This document shows positions 54,401-61,950 of a stretch of 64,000 nt of DNA, piece after piece (position 1 is the first letter of the stretch; each line of letters begins with the position of its first letter). The DNA is from Gammaproteobacteria bacterium (lineage in GTDB: Bacteria > Pseudomonadota > Gammaproteobacteria > Pseudomonadales > Azotimanducaceae). The DNA lies in the NCBI GenBank assembly GCA_007694905.1, contig REEU01000200.1, positions 1 to 64,000 of the forward strand. The letters run 5' to 3'. The notes under the pieces are model-generated. The model saw only the letters and a list, made by a program, of their open reading frames with translations, made no database searches and was not told the origin of the DNA. The translations under genes and the position numbers were made by a program.

Positions 54401-54797
54401 CGACTACGCCAGCCTCGGTCTGACGCTCAACGCCCACCCCATGGCCCTGCTCCGCCGGCTGCCCGCCTTTCGTGGCTGTCGTCAGGCCGGCGGACTCGGC
54501 ACCCTCAATCACGGCCGCTTCGTGCGCATCGCGGGACTCGTCACCGGCCGCCAACGACCGAGCTCAGCCTCCGGCGTCCTGTTCCTCACCCTGGAAGACG
54601 AGACGGGCAACCACAACGTGGTGATTTGGAACAGCGTTCTGGCGCGCTTTCGCGGCCCCATCCTCGGCGGTCGCCTGCTGCTGGTGAAGGGCGTCCTGGA
54701 GCGGGAGGGCCGGGTGATCCACGTGGTGGCCGGCCACGTGGCCGACTACTCCCACCACTTGGGCGAGCTGCGCTCCCAGTCCCGGGACTTTCACTGA
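51432..54797 (+). CDS. dnaE2: Error-prone DNA polymerase DnaE2 with an internal insert
   Basis: This 1121-residue C-family polymerase is the catalytic part of the SOS mutasome. It begins with a PHP domain (YAELHCLSNYSFLRGASHPE), has the polymerase active-site region GRGSAANSAVCYCLGITEVD and PPDIDVDFEHQRREEV with the catalytic aspartates, GGFVISQGPLAQLVPIENA, and an OB domain at the end (FVRIAGLVTGRQRPSSASG). Usual DnaE2 proteins have about 1030-1050 residues. Here residues about 895-975 are a Gly/Asp/His-rich insert of unknown origin containing a REP-like palindrome (54210-54236). The 82-base gap after imuB is AT-rich, so a separate promoter is possible. Confidence 0.94.
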   Translation: MDYAELHCLSNYSFLRGASHPEELVARAAALGYRALALTDECSVAGVVKAHLAARDAGLKLIVGSEFQLEDGPKLVLLAPDRRAYGQLSTLITLGRRRSPKGRYQLTLADLERGLDACLALWLPDPHQSRDANDDLGSRLKAAFLDRLWIALELFCEGDDLDRTAELLTLAIRLDLPMTAAGDVHLHDPARKPLQDILTAIRLQRPVAELGRAMQPNRERCLQPIERLRQRHPPELLAESVAIAERCQFSLDELRYEYPEELIPPGTTASGHLRALTLAGARRRWPEGMPAHVSELVEKELALIRELGYEHFFLTVHDVVAFARDRGILCQGRGSAANSAVCYCLGITEVDPGRMSVLFERFISKERNEPPDIDVDFEHQRREEVIQYLYRRYGRDRAALAATLITYRPKSAIRDVGKALGLDPTLVDALAKSMAWWEKQDELKDRFAAAGVDPDSPVIRRCLHLVRELLGFPRHLSQHVGGFVISQGPLAQLVPIENAAMAERTLIQWDKDDLDALGLLKVDVLALGMLSAISRSLALISDFRGTPMAMEDVPAEDPETYAMLQKADSVGVFQVESRAQMAMLPRLKPDCFYDLVVEVAIVRPGPIQGDMVHPYLRRRQGLEPVTYPNEAVRGVLERTLGVPIFQEQVIQLAMVAAGFSGGEADALRRAMAAWRRRGGLEPFRDKLVNGMLERGHDADFAERLFAQICGFGEYGFPESHAASFALLVYVSAWLKRHEPAAFCCGLLNSLPMGFYSASQLIQDVRRHGVEVRPVDVLASHWDHGLERSDASPGPGTGPDPCGYHYRRQQGAIRLGLRQVTGFNQAAGERIVAAREVRPFETVQDLARRARLDAGELRCLAEADALRHLAGHRHQSHWETAAVKPDAPLWARAAGGEVRDTAVSETVYGPQGRGADQADTDGGAFALGGACTRSPTDESLHGPQVGNDTEPSHAAVADAPLDHAEHGGRLRDGHDEGVELPAPTLGSDVLADYASLGLTLNAHPMALLRRLPAFRGCRQAGGLGTLNHGRFVRIAGLVTGRQRPSSASGVLFLTLEDETGNHNVVIWNSVLARFRGPILGGRLLLVKGVLEREGRVIHVVAGHVADYSHHLGELRSQSRDFH
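54210..54236. repeat. REP-like palindrome inside dnaE2
   Basis: These 27 bases match 2592-2618 downstream of the first CYP153 gene with one difference (GGCGGCGCGTGCACGCGCTC then GCCTACA). The palindrome is read in frame as GGACTRSPT within the DnaE2 insert. Nearby, a second short duplication is visible: CACGGTCCGCAG at 54249-54260 resembles TACGGTCCGCAG at 54151-54162. Confidence 0.7.
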
Positions 54798-54855
54798 TCC
54801 GCCCCGCCCTGCCGCCGCCCAAGCCACAGGCCGGCCCGCGCCGACCTGCGCTAAC

Positions 54856-56181
54856 TCATGTCTTGGTCTGAGCCTCCACGAACGCCTGCACGCGGTCGAG
54901 ATCCTCACGCAGCCAGCGGGCGGCGAAGAAATACAGCGCCGCACCGAGCAGCGTGAACATGGACAGGATCAGCAGGGCGTAACGCAGGGAGTCGACGCCG
55001 AACGTAGGCCGCAGCAGGTCGCTCAGAATGCCGGCGAACTGCGGACCGAGGCCGAGCCCGATGATGTTGATCACGAACAGCAGCACGGCGGCCGCGGTGG
55101 CGCGCATGGCCGGCGGCACCAGACCCTGGGTCATGGAGAACACCGGGCCGAGATAGAAGCTCGTGAGCATGGTCGGCAGCATCATGTAGACGAACGCCAT
55201 GCCGTAGGTCGGGGACAGGAAGATGCCGAAGAAAAACGGCGTCGCGAGGCCCGTGGCGAGCATGGGCAACCACATGTACCAGCGCCGGTCCCGCGTGCCG
55301 AGGCGATCGGCGAGGTAGCCACCGAAGAAGGTCCCAAGACCACCGAACAGGCCGATCACGAACGCCAGATAGGTGCCCACCTCGCCGGTGGACATCTCGT
55401 GACTGCGGATGAAGAACACCGGATACCACTGGGCGATACCGTAACCAACGAACGCATGCACGGCAGACGCCACGGCCATGAACCGGAACGAACGCTGGCC
55501 CCAGAGAAACGCGAATACGTCCTTTAGGGCGATCTCCGGATCACGGGTAGTTACCACGCCGTCGGCACTGCCCTTGCGCGGTTCTTTCACCGTGAACCAG
55601 ACGCCCACGGCGAGCAGGACGCCAGGTACGCCCACCAGCATGAACGTGATCCGCCAGCCGAAGAATTCGTTCGCCCAGCCACCGATGAACAGACCGAACA
55701 TCACCCCGATGGGAACCCCGAGCGCAAAGATCCCGAGCGCCGTGGCGCGTTCGTGCTCTTGGAAGTAGTCCGCGATCAGCGAGTGGGAAGGCGGACTGCC
55801 GCCGGCTTCCCCCACTGCGACGCCGATGCGGGCGATGAGCATCTGCCAAAAGTTCTGGGCCAGGCCGCACACGGCGGTCATCGCGCTCCAAACCGCGAGA
55901 CAGATGGAGATCACACCTGTCCGCGACGTCCGATCGGCGATGCGCGCGATGGGAATGCCGAGGGTTGCGTAGAACAATGCGAACGCGATACCGGAGAGGA
56001 AACCGAGCTGGGTGTCAGACAGGCCGAGTTCCAGGCGCACCGGCTCCATGAGGATGGAGAGGATCTGGCGGTCGATAAAATTGAAGACGTAGACCACCAG
56101 CAGTACGCCGAGGACGTAGTAGCGGTAACCCTTGCGCGCCGGTAAGGTGCCGTCCTCGGTCGCTGTCTGACTCACGCGCAA
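54856..56181 (-). CDS. MFS transporter (spinster-like group)
   Basis: This 441-residue protein has about twelve membrane helices and the major facilitator features: VVYVFNFIDRQILSILMEP in helix 1, the loop 2-3 motif GIPIARIADRTSRTGV and a GVAVGEAGGSPPSHSLIADY segment typical of the spinster-like group that handles lipids, hexuronates or aromatic acids. The direction and substrate of transport are unknown. It ends 58 bases from dnaE2, in convergent orientation, and is divergent from galE. Confidence 0.88.
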   Translation of the reverse strand: MRVSQTATEDGTLPARKGYRYYVLGVLLVVYVFNFIDRQILSILMEPVRLELGLSDTQLGFLSGIAFALFYATLGIPIARIADRTSRTGVISICLAVWSAMTAVCGLAQNFWQMLIARIGVAVGEAGGSPPSHSLIADYFQEHERATALGIFALGVPIGVMFGLFIGGWANEFFGWRITFMLVGVPGVLLAVGVWFTVKEPRKGSADGVVTTRDPEIALKDVFAFLWGQRSFRFMAVASAVHAFVGYGIAQWYPVFFIRSHEMSTGEVGTYLAFVIGLFGGLGTFFGGYLADRLGTRDRRWYMWLPMLATGLATPFFFGIFLSPTYGMAFVYMMLPTMLTSFYLGPVFSMTQGLVPPAMRATAAAVLLFVINIIGLGLGPQFAGILSDLLRPTFGVDSLRYALLILSMFTLLGAALYFFAARWLREDLDRVQAFVEAQTKT

Positions 56182-56308
56182 TCCCCCCTCAGAGTCGCCT
56201 GGCAGCCATCGTGATGCCCGCTACGGGCTGCAGCGCAGTATGCCAACCTCCCCGGGGACTTTGCACGCCCGTATACTCCACCGCTTCCATCACTTCGGGA
56301 GCATCGTC

Positions 56309-57325
56309 ATTCGTATTCTCGTCACCGGTGGCGCCGGTTACATCGGCAGCCACACCGTCGTCGAACTGCTCGCAGCCGGTCACAGCGTTGCGATCGTGGA
56401 TTCGCTGGTGAACGCCCATCCTGCCGTCCTGCCCCGCCTGGCAGAGCTTGGCGGCAAGGTGCCCGACTTTCATCAGCTGGACATCCGCGATCGCGCTGCC
56501 CTCGGAGCCGTGCTCGACGCCGGTTTCGACGCGGTTATTCATTTCGCGGGCCGCAAGGCCGTGGGTGAGTCCATCACCGACCCGCTCGGCTACTGGGACA
56601 CGAATGTGGTGGGCACCCTGGTGTTGCTGGAGGAAATGCGACGCACCGGCGTACGCACGCTGGTGTTCTCCTCTTCTGCCACCGTCTACGGCAACGACGC
56701 GGTGGCGCCCTTCGACGAATCCCTGCCGACGGCGCCGATCAATCCCTACGGCGAAACAAAGCTGGCCGTGGAACGCATGCTGGAAGCGCTGGCCAGGGCC
56801 GAACCCGAATGGCACATCTCGAGCCTTCGCTACTTCAATCCGGTCGGCGCCCATCCCTCCGGCAACATCGGGGAGGATCCGAACGGAATCCCTGACAATC
56901 TCATGCCTTACATCACGCAGGTAGCCGTGGGGCGCAGGGACAAGCTTCGGGTCTTCGGCGACGACTACGATACGCCGGACGGTACCGGCGTGCGGGACTA
57001 TATCCATGTGGTGGACCTGGCCCTCGGCCACATGGCTGCTCTGGAGTATCTCGCTCAGAACAGCGGCTATTGGGTGCATAACCTGGGAACCGGCCGCGGC
57101 CACAGCGTGCTCGAGGTGATTCAGGCGTTCGAGAAAGCCAGCGGGCGCCCCGTACCTTATGACATCACCGCCCGGCGAGAGGGAGACGCTGCCGCGGCCT
57201 GGGCTGATACCCAGCGCGCGGAAGCGGAACTGGCCTGGCGCGCGGAACGGGACATCGACGCCATGTGTAGGGACGCTTGGAACTGGCAGCGGCGCAATCC
57301 GAACGGGTTCGGCAACGAACCCTGA
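56309..57325 (+). CDS. galE: UDP-glucose 4-epimerase GalE, probable ATT start
   Basis: This GalE interconverts UDP-glucose and UDP-galactose for envelope polysaccharides. It has the NAD motif RILVTGGAGYIGSHTV, FAGRKAVGESITDPLGYWD, SSSATVYGND, the catalytic NPYGETKLAVE (YxxxK) and RYFNPVGAHPSGNIGE. Bacterial GalE starts directly before RxLVTGG. In this frame the codon there is ATT at 56309, preceded by GGGAG at a spacing of 8, and no ATG, GTG or TTG lies nearby. An ATT start gives 338 residues, the length of E. coli GalE. The only ATG (56240) would add 23 atypical residues (TLHARILHRFHHFG). Confidence 0.88.
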   Translation: MRILVTGGAGYIGSHTVVELLAAGHSVAIVDSLVNAHPAVLPRLAELGGKVPDFHQLDIRDRAALGAVLDAGFDAVIHFAGRKAVGESITDPLGYWDTNVVGTLVLLEEMRRTGVRTLVFSSSATVYGNDAVAPFDESLPTAPINPYGETKLAVERMLEALARAEPEWHISSLRYFNPVGAHPSGNIGEDPNGIPDNLMPYITQVAVGRRDKLRVFGDDYDTPDGTGVRDYIHVVDLALGHMAALEYLAQNSGYWVHNLGTGRGHSVLEVIQAFEKASGRPVPYDITARREGDAAAAWADTQRAEAELAWRAERDIDAMCRDAWNWQRRNPNGFGNEP

Positions 57326-57348
57326 ACGGAGCGGATCCACGCCCCGCG

Positions 57349-57864
57349 TCAGGCATCGGGCTCCAGCAGCTCTGCCAGTTCCGCGTGACCTTCCTGACGC
57401 GCCCAGTCTGCCGCGGTGCGGCCGGAGGCATCACGCATCTCGCGATCGGCACCAGCTTCGAGCAGTAGGCGAGTGATGACGTTGCGTCCGGCTTCGGCGG
57501 CGTGCATCAACGGCGTTCTGGCCTCGTCGTCGGTCACATTCACATCTGCGCCGCCTGCCAGCAGTCGTAACAGCACGGGGCCATTACCGTCGCGCGCCGC
57601 GACGCTGAGAGCCGGCAACTCTTCATCGCCCGGGGCCGCCGGCGGCGCAGCACTGAAGAGTTCGCCGATCGCCTCGAGCGTGCGCTCGAACTCCTCGTTC
57701 AGCGCGGACCACTCCGACCGCACCACGTCCAGCAGCGGATCGAAGTCCTCCGCATGACGCAGCATCAGCACGATGGATACGCAAGCCAGAAGCCCGCACA
57801 CCGCCAGAAAGGTGACTTCCGCGTTGCCGCGTCTGCGTTGATTCTTTGCAGCGTTGCTCATCAT
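57349..57864 (-). CDS. Membrane-anchored ankyrin repeat protein
   Basis: This 171-residue protein has one N-terminal membrane helix (VTFLAVCGLLACVSIVLML), a linker with charged helices, and about two and a half ankyrin repeats: LSVAARDGNGPVLLRLLAGG, ARTPLMHAAEAGRNVITRLL and SGRTAADWARQEGHAELAEL. Ankyrin repeats bind other proteins. The partner is unknown. A short N-terminal basic stretch before the helix suggests the repeats face the periplasm, but that is uncertain. It is convergent with galE and lies just downstream of folE on the same strand. Confidence 0.82.
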   Translation of the reverse strand: MMSNAAKNQRRRGNAEVTFLAVCGLLACVSIVLMLRHAEDFDPLLDVVRSEWSALNEEFERTLEAIGELFSAAPPAAPGDEELPALSVAARDGNGPVLLRLLAGGADVNVTDDEARTPLMHAAEAGRNVITRLLLEAGADREMRDASGRTAADWARQEGHAELAELLEPDA

Positions 57865-57895
57865 CCCCCAGCTTCCCGACGGAGCGTGGATGGTT

Positions 57896-58492
57896 TCAAA
57901 AGCCCATCAGGCGCATCAGTTCGTGCCGGGACTTCTCGTCGTCCCGGAAGCATCCCATCATGCGACTGGTGGTCATGATCACCCCTGGCGTTTCGACGCC
58001 ACGGCATGTCATGCAGGCATGCGTCGCTTCGATCACCACGCCTACACCGACGGGTTCAAGCACCTTGTTGATGCAGTCGGCGATCTCTGCGGTGAGTCGC
58101 TCCTGGACCTGCAGTCGTTTGGCATAGGCCTGCACGACACGCGCGAGCTTGCTGATGCCGACCACCCGGGTCTGCGGCAGATAGGCCACGTGGGCCTTGC
58201 CAATGATCGGCGCCATGTGGTGTTCACAGTGGGAATGAAACGGAATATCACGCAGCAGCACGATCTCGTCGTAGCCACCGACTTCTTCGAAGGTCTTCTG
58301 CAAATAGTCTTCGGGGACTTCCGAGTAACCGCGGAAATACTCCAGGTAGGCATCGACGACGCGCCGTGGCGTATCTGCGAGGCCCTCGCGCTCAGGATCT
58401 TCACCAACCCAACGCAGCAGTTCGCGCACGGCCTCGAGTGCCCGCTCCCGTGCTTCGTGGTCGTCCGACCTGGCGGCATCAGCCATGCGCAT
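57896..58492 (-). CDS. folE: GTP cyclohydrolase I FolE
   Basis: This 198-residue enzyme makes dihydroneopterin triphosphate from GTP, the first step to folate or tetrahydrobiopterin-type pterins. It has the zinc and active-site motif [39 protein letters not shown], the second zinc cysteine in [15 protein letters not shown] and the ending [16 protein letters not shown]. Length and motifs are standard. The ankyrin gene follows after 31 bases and may be co-transcribed. Confidence 0.95.
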   Translation of the reverse strand: MRMADAARSDDHEARERALEAVRELLRWVGEDPEREGLADTPRRVVDAYLEYFRGYSEVPEDYLQKTFEEVGGYDEIVLLRDIPFHSHCEHHMAPIIGKAHVAYLPQTRVVGISKLARVVQAYAKRLQVQERLTAEIADCINKVLEPVGVGVVIEATHACMTCRGVETPGVIMTTSRMMGCFRDDEKSRHELMRLMGF

Positions 58493-58595
58493 CCTCTCTT
58501 ACGATCGTGCAGCCCTATGATCGCTCATTGTACGCGACCTCCAACGGCGTGGCCGCATGGACGCATGTGAGCCGAGCAGGTCCGCCCCGCCTGCC

Positions 58596-59798
58596 TCAGG
58601 CACGCTCGAAGATCGCAGCAATACCCTGTCCGCCGCCGACACACATGGTCTCGAGACCGTAGCGACCGCCTCGTCGGGCCAACTCATGCAACAGGGTCGT
58701 CATGATCCGCACACCGGTGGCGCCTATGGGGTGGCCGAGGGAAATGCCGGAGCCATTGACGTTCAGCCGGGCGCGATCGTCCCAGCCCCAGCCGGCGAGC
58801 ACGGCCAGCACCTGGGTGGCGAAGGCTTCGTTGAGTTCCACCAGATCGAGGTCATCCCAGCCGAGCCCGGTACGCTCGAACAGACGCGCGACGGCCGGGA
58901 CAGGCCCGATACCCATGGTTCCTGGATGGCACCCTGCGGCGGCCCACCCCACCAGATAACCCATGGGCGTGAGGTCAAGTGCCTCGAGTTGATCCTCCGC
59001 AACCACCAGACAGACTGCGGCCGCATCGTTCTGCTGGCTGGCATTACCGGCGGTGACGACGCCATCCTTCATGAGAGGACGCAACTTCGACAGCGACTCG
59101 GCGCTGGTCTCCGGCCGGATCCCTTCGTCGCGCCCAAAGCGCACGGCGTCACCCTTGCGTTGAGGCACCTCTACCGGGACGACTTCGGCATCGAAGCGAC
59201 CGGCGTCCCAGGCCGCCACCGCACGCTGGTGGCTCTCGGCCGCCCAGGCATCGGACGCATCGCGACTGATCTGATACTCCCGGGCCAGGTTCTCGGCGGT
59301 TTCGATCATTCCCGAGATCACACCGAATCGCTCCTCGGGCTGCGACCGCTCCCGGCCACGGTCCAGGCGATCGTAGAGTTGCACGCTTCCGGCCCGAGCG
59401 CCGCCACGCATGGCCGTGGTGTAGTACTCGATGTTGCTCATGCTTTCGACGCCGCCGGCAAGCACGACATCGGCGGCACCGGTCTGCACCATCATGGCCG
59501 CTGTGGTGATCGCCTGCAGGCCCCCACCACAGCGCCGATCCACCTGGAATCCCGGAACCTCGATAGGCAGGTCTGCGGCGAGAGCCGCCCAGCGCCCAAT
59601 GCATGGCGCCTCGCTGTTGGCGTAGCTCTGGGCCAGCACCACGTCGTCGATGCGACCCGGATCGACACCGCTGCGTTCGATCAGGGCCCGGATGGCGACG
59701 GCGGCCAGGGTCTCCGCCGGCAGGGACTGCAGCGATCCGAGGAACTTGCCCACGGGGGTGCGCAGAGGACTGACGATGGCAGCTCGACGCATGTTCAT
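58596..59798 (-). CDS. Thiolase (acetyl-CoA acyltransferase family)
   Basis: This 400-residue thiolase either cleaves 3-ketoacyl-CoA or condenses acetyl-CoA. It has AIVSPLRTPVGKFLGSL, the nucleophile cysteine in VDRRCGGGLQAITTAAM, VVLAGGVESMSNIEY, ELNEAFATQVLAVL, SGISLGHPIGATGVRIM with the catalytic histidine and the second cysteine in METMCVGGGQGIAAIFE-like ending. The nucleophile loop reads RRCGGGLQ instead of the usual NxxCxSGLQ, a moderate departure. Its ATG overlaps the monooxygenase stop (ATGA), which fixes the start and shows translational coupling with that gene. Confidence 0.92.
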   Translation of the reverse strand: MNMRRAAIVSPLRTPVGKFLGSLQSLPAETLAAVAIRALIERSGVDPGRIDDVVLAQSYANSEAPCIGRWAALAADLPIEVPGFQVDRRCGGGLQAITTAAMMVQTGAADVVLAGGVESMSNIEYYTTAMRGGARAGSVQLYDRLDRGRERSQPEERFGVISGMIETAENLAREYQISRDASDAWAAESHQRAVAAWDAGRFDAEVVPVEVPQRKGDAVRFGRDEGIRPETSAESLSKLRPLMKDGVVTAGNASQQNDAAAVCLVVAEDQLEALDLTPMGYLVGWAAAGCHPGTMGIGPVPAVARLFERTGLGWDDLDLVELNEAFATQVLAVLAGWGWDDRARLNVNGSGISLGHPIGATGVRIMTTLLHELARRGGRYGLETMCVGGGQGIAAIFERA

Positions 59799-61765
59799 GC
59801 CCGTTTCCGGGCCGGCTCGGGCGGCGGGATCAGATGATAGTCCGCCGGATCGGGGCGCCTGGTCCGCTCCCAGAACTCCTTCAGGGTAAACGGCCAATTC
59901 TGAGTCACCCGGCCTGCTTCATTCTTGTACCAGCTGCTCACGTTCGGGGCGCCCCACGCCATTTTGGAATTGCCCTCGTCGATGCGCTCGATGTAGGCAT
60001 CGTGCACTTCCTGACGACAATCCATGGCCGCGTGCCCATGCTCGAGGAGCAATGCAAGGCAGCCGAGGATGTAGCGCATTTCACACTCGGAGAAAAAGAT
60101 GATGCTGCCATTGACGACGATGTTCGTGTTCGGACCGTACATGAGGAACAGGTTCGGAAAGGCCGGAACAGACACGCCTAGATAGGCCTTGGGATCACCG
60201 GACCAGTGCTGCTGCAACTCCAGACCACCGACACCGTGGAACTCGATGGGCCAGGCGATGCGGTTGGCATAGAACCCGGTGCCGTAGATGATGACGTCGA
60301 CCTCGTGCAGGGCGCCGTCAGCGGTCACCAGCCCCTGCTCGGTGATCTCGGTGATCGGATTCTGGATCACCTGGACGTTGTCCCGCTTCAACGTCTGCAG
60401 CCACGTTCCGTCATCCACCAGCATGCGCTTGCCGGCCGGCGGGTATTGCGGTGTCTGGCTCTCGATCAGGTCGGGACGGTCTGCGAGTACCCCTTTGAGG
60501 AACTCCTCCAGCATGGCCCGCAGCTCGGCATTGCTGCGGCCCACGGCCAGATCCGTGTCATTCCAGTCGGGATCCTTGCGGGCATGGTCGAGCAACCCTT
60601 CCGCTGTGCGCCAGAACATGAGGAAGCGATACCACTTGGCGTAGTACGGCACATGGTTCAGCAGCCAGTGCTTGCCCTCGGGAATGTCCTGGTAGTACTC
60701 CTCGCGCGGCGCCACCCAGGGCGGCGACTTCTGGAAGATCACCACCTCTGCGGCGTCCGGGGCGATGCGCGGCACGAACTGGAACGCGCTGGCACCGGTG
60801 CCGACGACGGCAATCCGCTTCCCGGTGAGGTCGTGTTCGTGCTCCCAGCGGGCCGAGTGCCAGGACGGGCCCTTGAAACGGTCCCGTCCCGGGATGTCGG
60901 GAAGACGCGGCCGATTGAGCTGACCTACGGCGCAGATGATGGCGTTGCCCGTGAACGTCTCGGTGCCTCCCGCTTTGGTACGTACAGTCACCGTCCAGGT
61001 GGCGCTGGCTTCGTCGTAATCCGCCCGTTCCGCCTCCACCTCGAAGCGGATCGCGTCGCGTACATCCATCTCCTCGGCGCAGCGCTGAAAGTAGTCCAGC
61101 AGCACCGGCTGCTGTGAGTAGTGCTGAGGCCAGTCCTGAGGCGCGAAGGAGTAGGAGTAGGTGTGGTTCGGACTGTCGACCCGACAGCCTGGGTAGGTGT
61201 TCTCCAGCCAGGTCCCGCCCACGTCCGCATTCTTCTCGAGGATGGTGAAGGGAATCCCCGCCTGCTTGAGGCGGTAGCCGGCCAGCAATCCGGACATGCC
61301 CGCGCCGATGACGAGCACGCGGAAATCCCGCTTGCGCTCATCCGGGATCCGATCGATCTCTGGCGGCCAGTAGGGATCCTCGCCGCTCATCCCGAGCTCA
61401 CTCATGAGGAAGGCTTCGTAGTCCGCGGGCAGATCCTGGCCGGCGAGGAAGTCCATGATTTCCCGGATCACGGCATTCTCCGGGTCGGCTGGCAGCGTGC
61501 AGCCGCGGTCCCGATAAGCCTTCAGCGCATCCAGAGCGACGGCGCGGATCTTCGCCTGATCCGCCTCGCTGATCCCACCCTGGGGATCACCGAAGAACTC
61601 ACTGCCCGGACGGATGTCACCGTGAATCAGTGATGTATCGCCGGTGACATGCACCAGCGCCGCCATCAGCGCGGGGATGTTGGCCTCTTCGAGGGCGCGT
61701 GCGATGGTCGCATCGTCTGCCTCGATGGGGCGCCAGGTGTCGAACTTGTCCGCCAATCTCACCAT
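59795..61765 (-). CDS. Baeyer-Villiger monooxygenase with N-terminal extension (4-hydroxyacetophenone monooxygenase-like)
   Basis: This 656-residue FAD/NADPH monooxygenase has the first Rossmann motif VLVIGAGMSGLLAGYRL only after about 150 residues. This extended N terminus, without close motifs, and the total length are like 4-hydroxyacetophenone monooxygenase. Other features are DVGGTWLENTYPGCRVDSPN, the Baeyer-Villiger fingerprint FKGPSWHSARWE and GTGASAFQFVPRIAP. GGGAGAGG precedes ATG 61765. It is translationally coupled to a thiolase and divergent from CYP153 copy 3, suggesting a shared oxidation route for ketones. Whether the substrate is aromatic or aliphatic is not determined. Confidence 0.9.
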   Translation of the reverse strand: MVRLADKFDTWRPIEADDATIARALEEANIPALMAALVHVTGDTSLIHGDIRPGSEFFGDPQGGISEADQAKIRAVALDALKAYRDRGCTLPADPENAVIREIMDFLAGQDLPADYEAFLMSELGMSGEDPYWPPEIDRIPDERKRDFRVLVIGAGMSGLLAGYRLKQAGIPFTILEKNADVGGTWLENTYPGCRVDSPNHTYSYSFAPQDWPQHYSQQPVLLDYFQRCAEEMDVRDAIRFEVEAERADYDEASATWTVTVRTKAGGTETFTGNAIICAVGQLNRPRLPDIPGRDRFKGPSWHSARWEHEHDLTGKRIAVVGTGASAFQFVPRIAPDAAEVVIFQKSPPWVAPREEYYQDIPEGKHWLLNHVPYYAKWYRFLMFWRTAEGLLDHARKDPDWNDTDLAVGRSNAELRAMLEEFLKGVLADRPDLIESQTPQYPPAGKRMLVDDGTWLQTLKRDNVQVIQNPITEITEQGLVTADGALHEVDVIIYGTGFYANRIAWPIEFHGVGGLELQQHWSGDPKAYLGVSVPAFPNLFLMYGPNTNIVVNGSIIFFSECEMRYILGCLALLLEHGHAAMDCRQEVHDAYIERIDEGNSKMAWGAPNVSSWYKNEAGRVTQNWPFTLKEFWERTRRPDPADYHLIPPPEPARKRA

Positions 61766-61841
61766 ATACCTGCCTCTCCCTCATTTGTCCTGAGTCACGC
61801 GCATTAGCCTGCAAGCGTTACAGATGGCGGGCCCTGAGAGC

Positions 61842-61859
61842 AACTGATGTCGATCAGTT
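61842..61859. promoter_or_regulatory. Operator-like palindrome between monooxygenase and CYP153
   Basis: AACTGAT-GTCG-ATCAGTT is a perfect 7+7 inverted repeat with a 4-base spacer, nearly centred in the 185-base gap between two divergent genes. A perfect -35-like TTGACA follows at 61878-61883, facing the CYP153 gene, though the -10 region is poor. A TetR- or GntR-type regulator could control both directions from here. No such regulator gene is in the window. Confidence 0.5.
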
Positions 61860-61950
61860 CCGCACCCGCCGGAAGGTTTGACAAGCGCATCACGAATGAG
61901 GATCGTACTCCATCATGTGAGCATGGGCTCATTTTATTGCGGAGGACACC

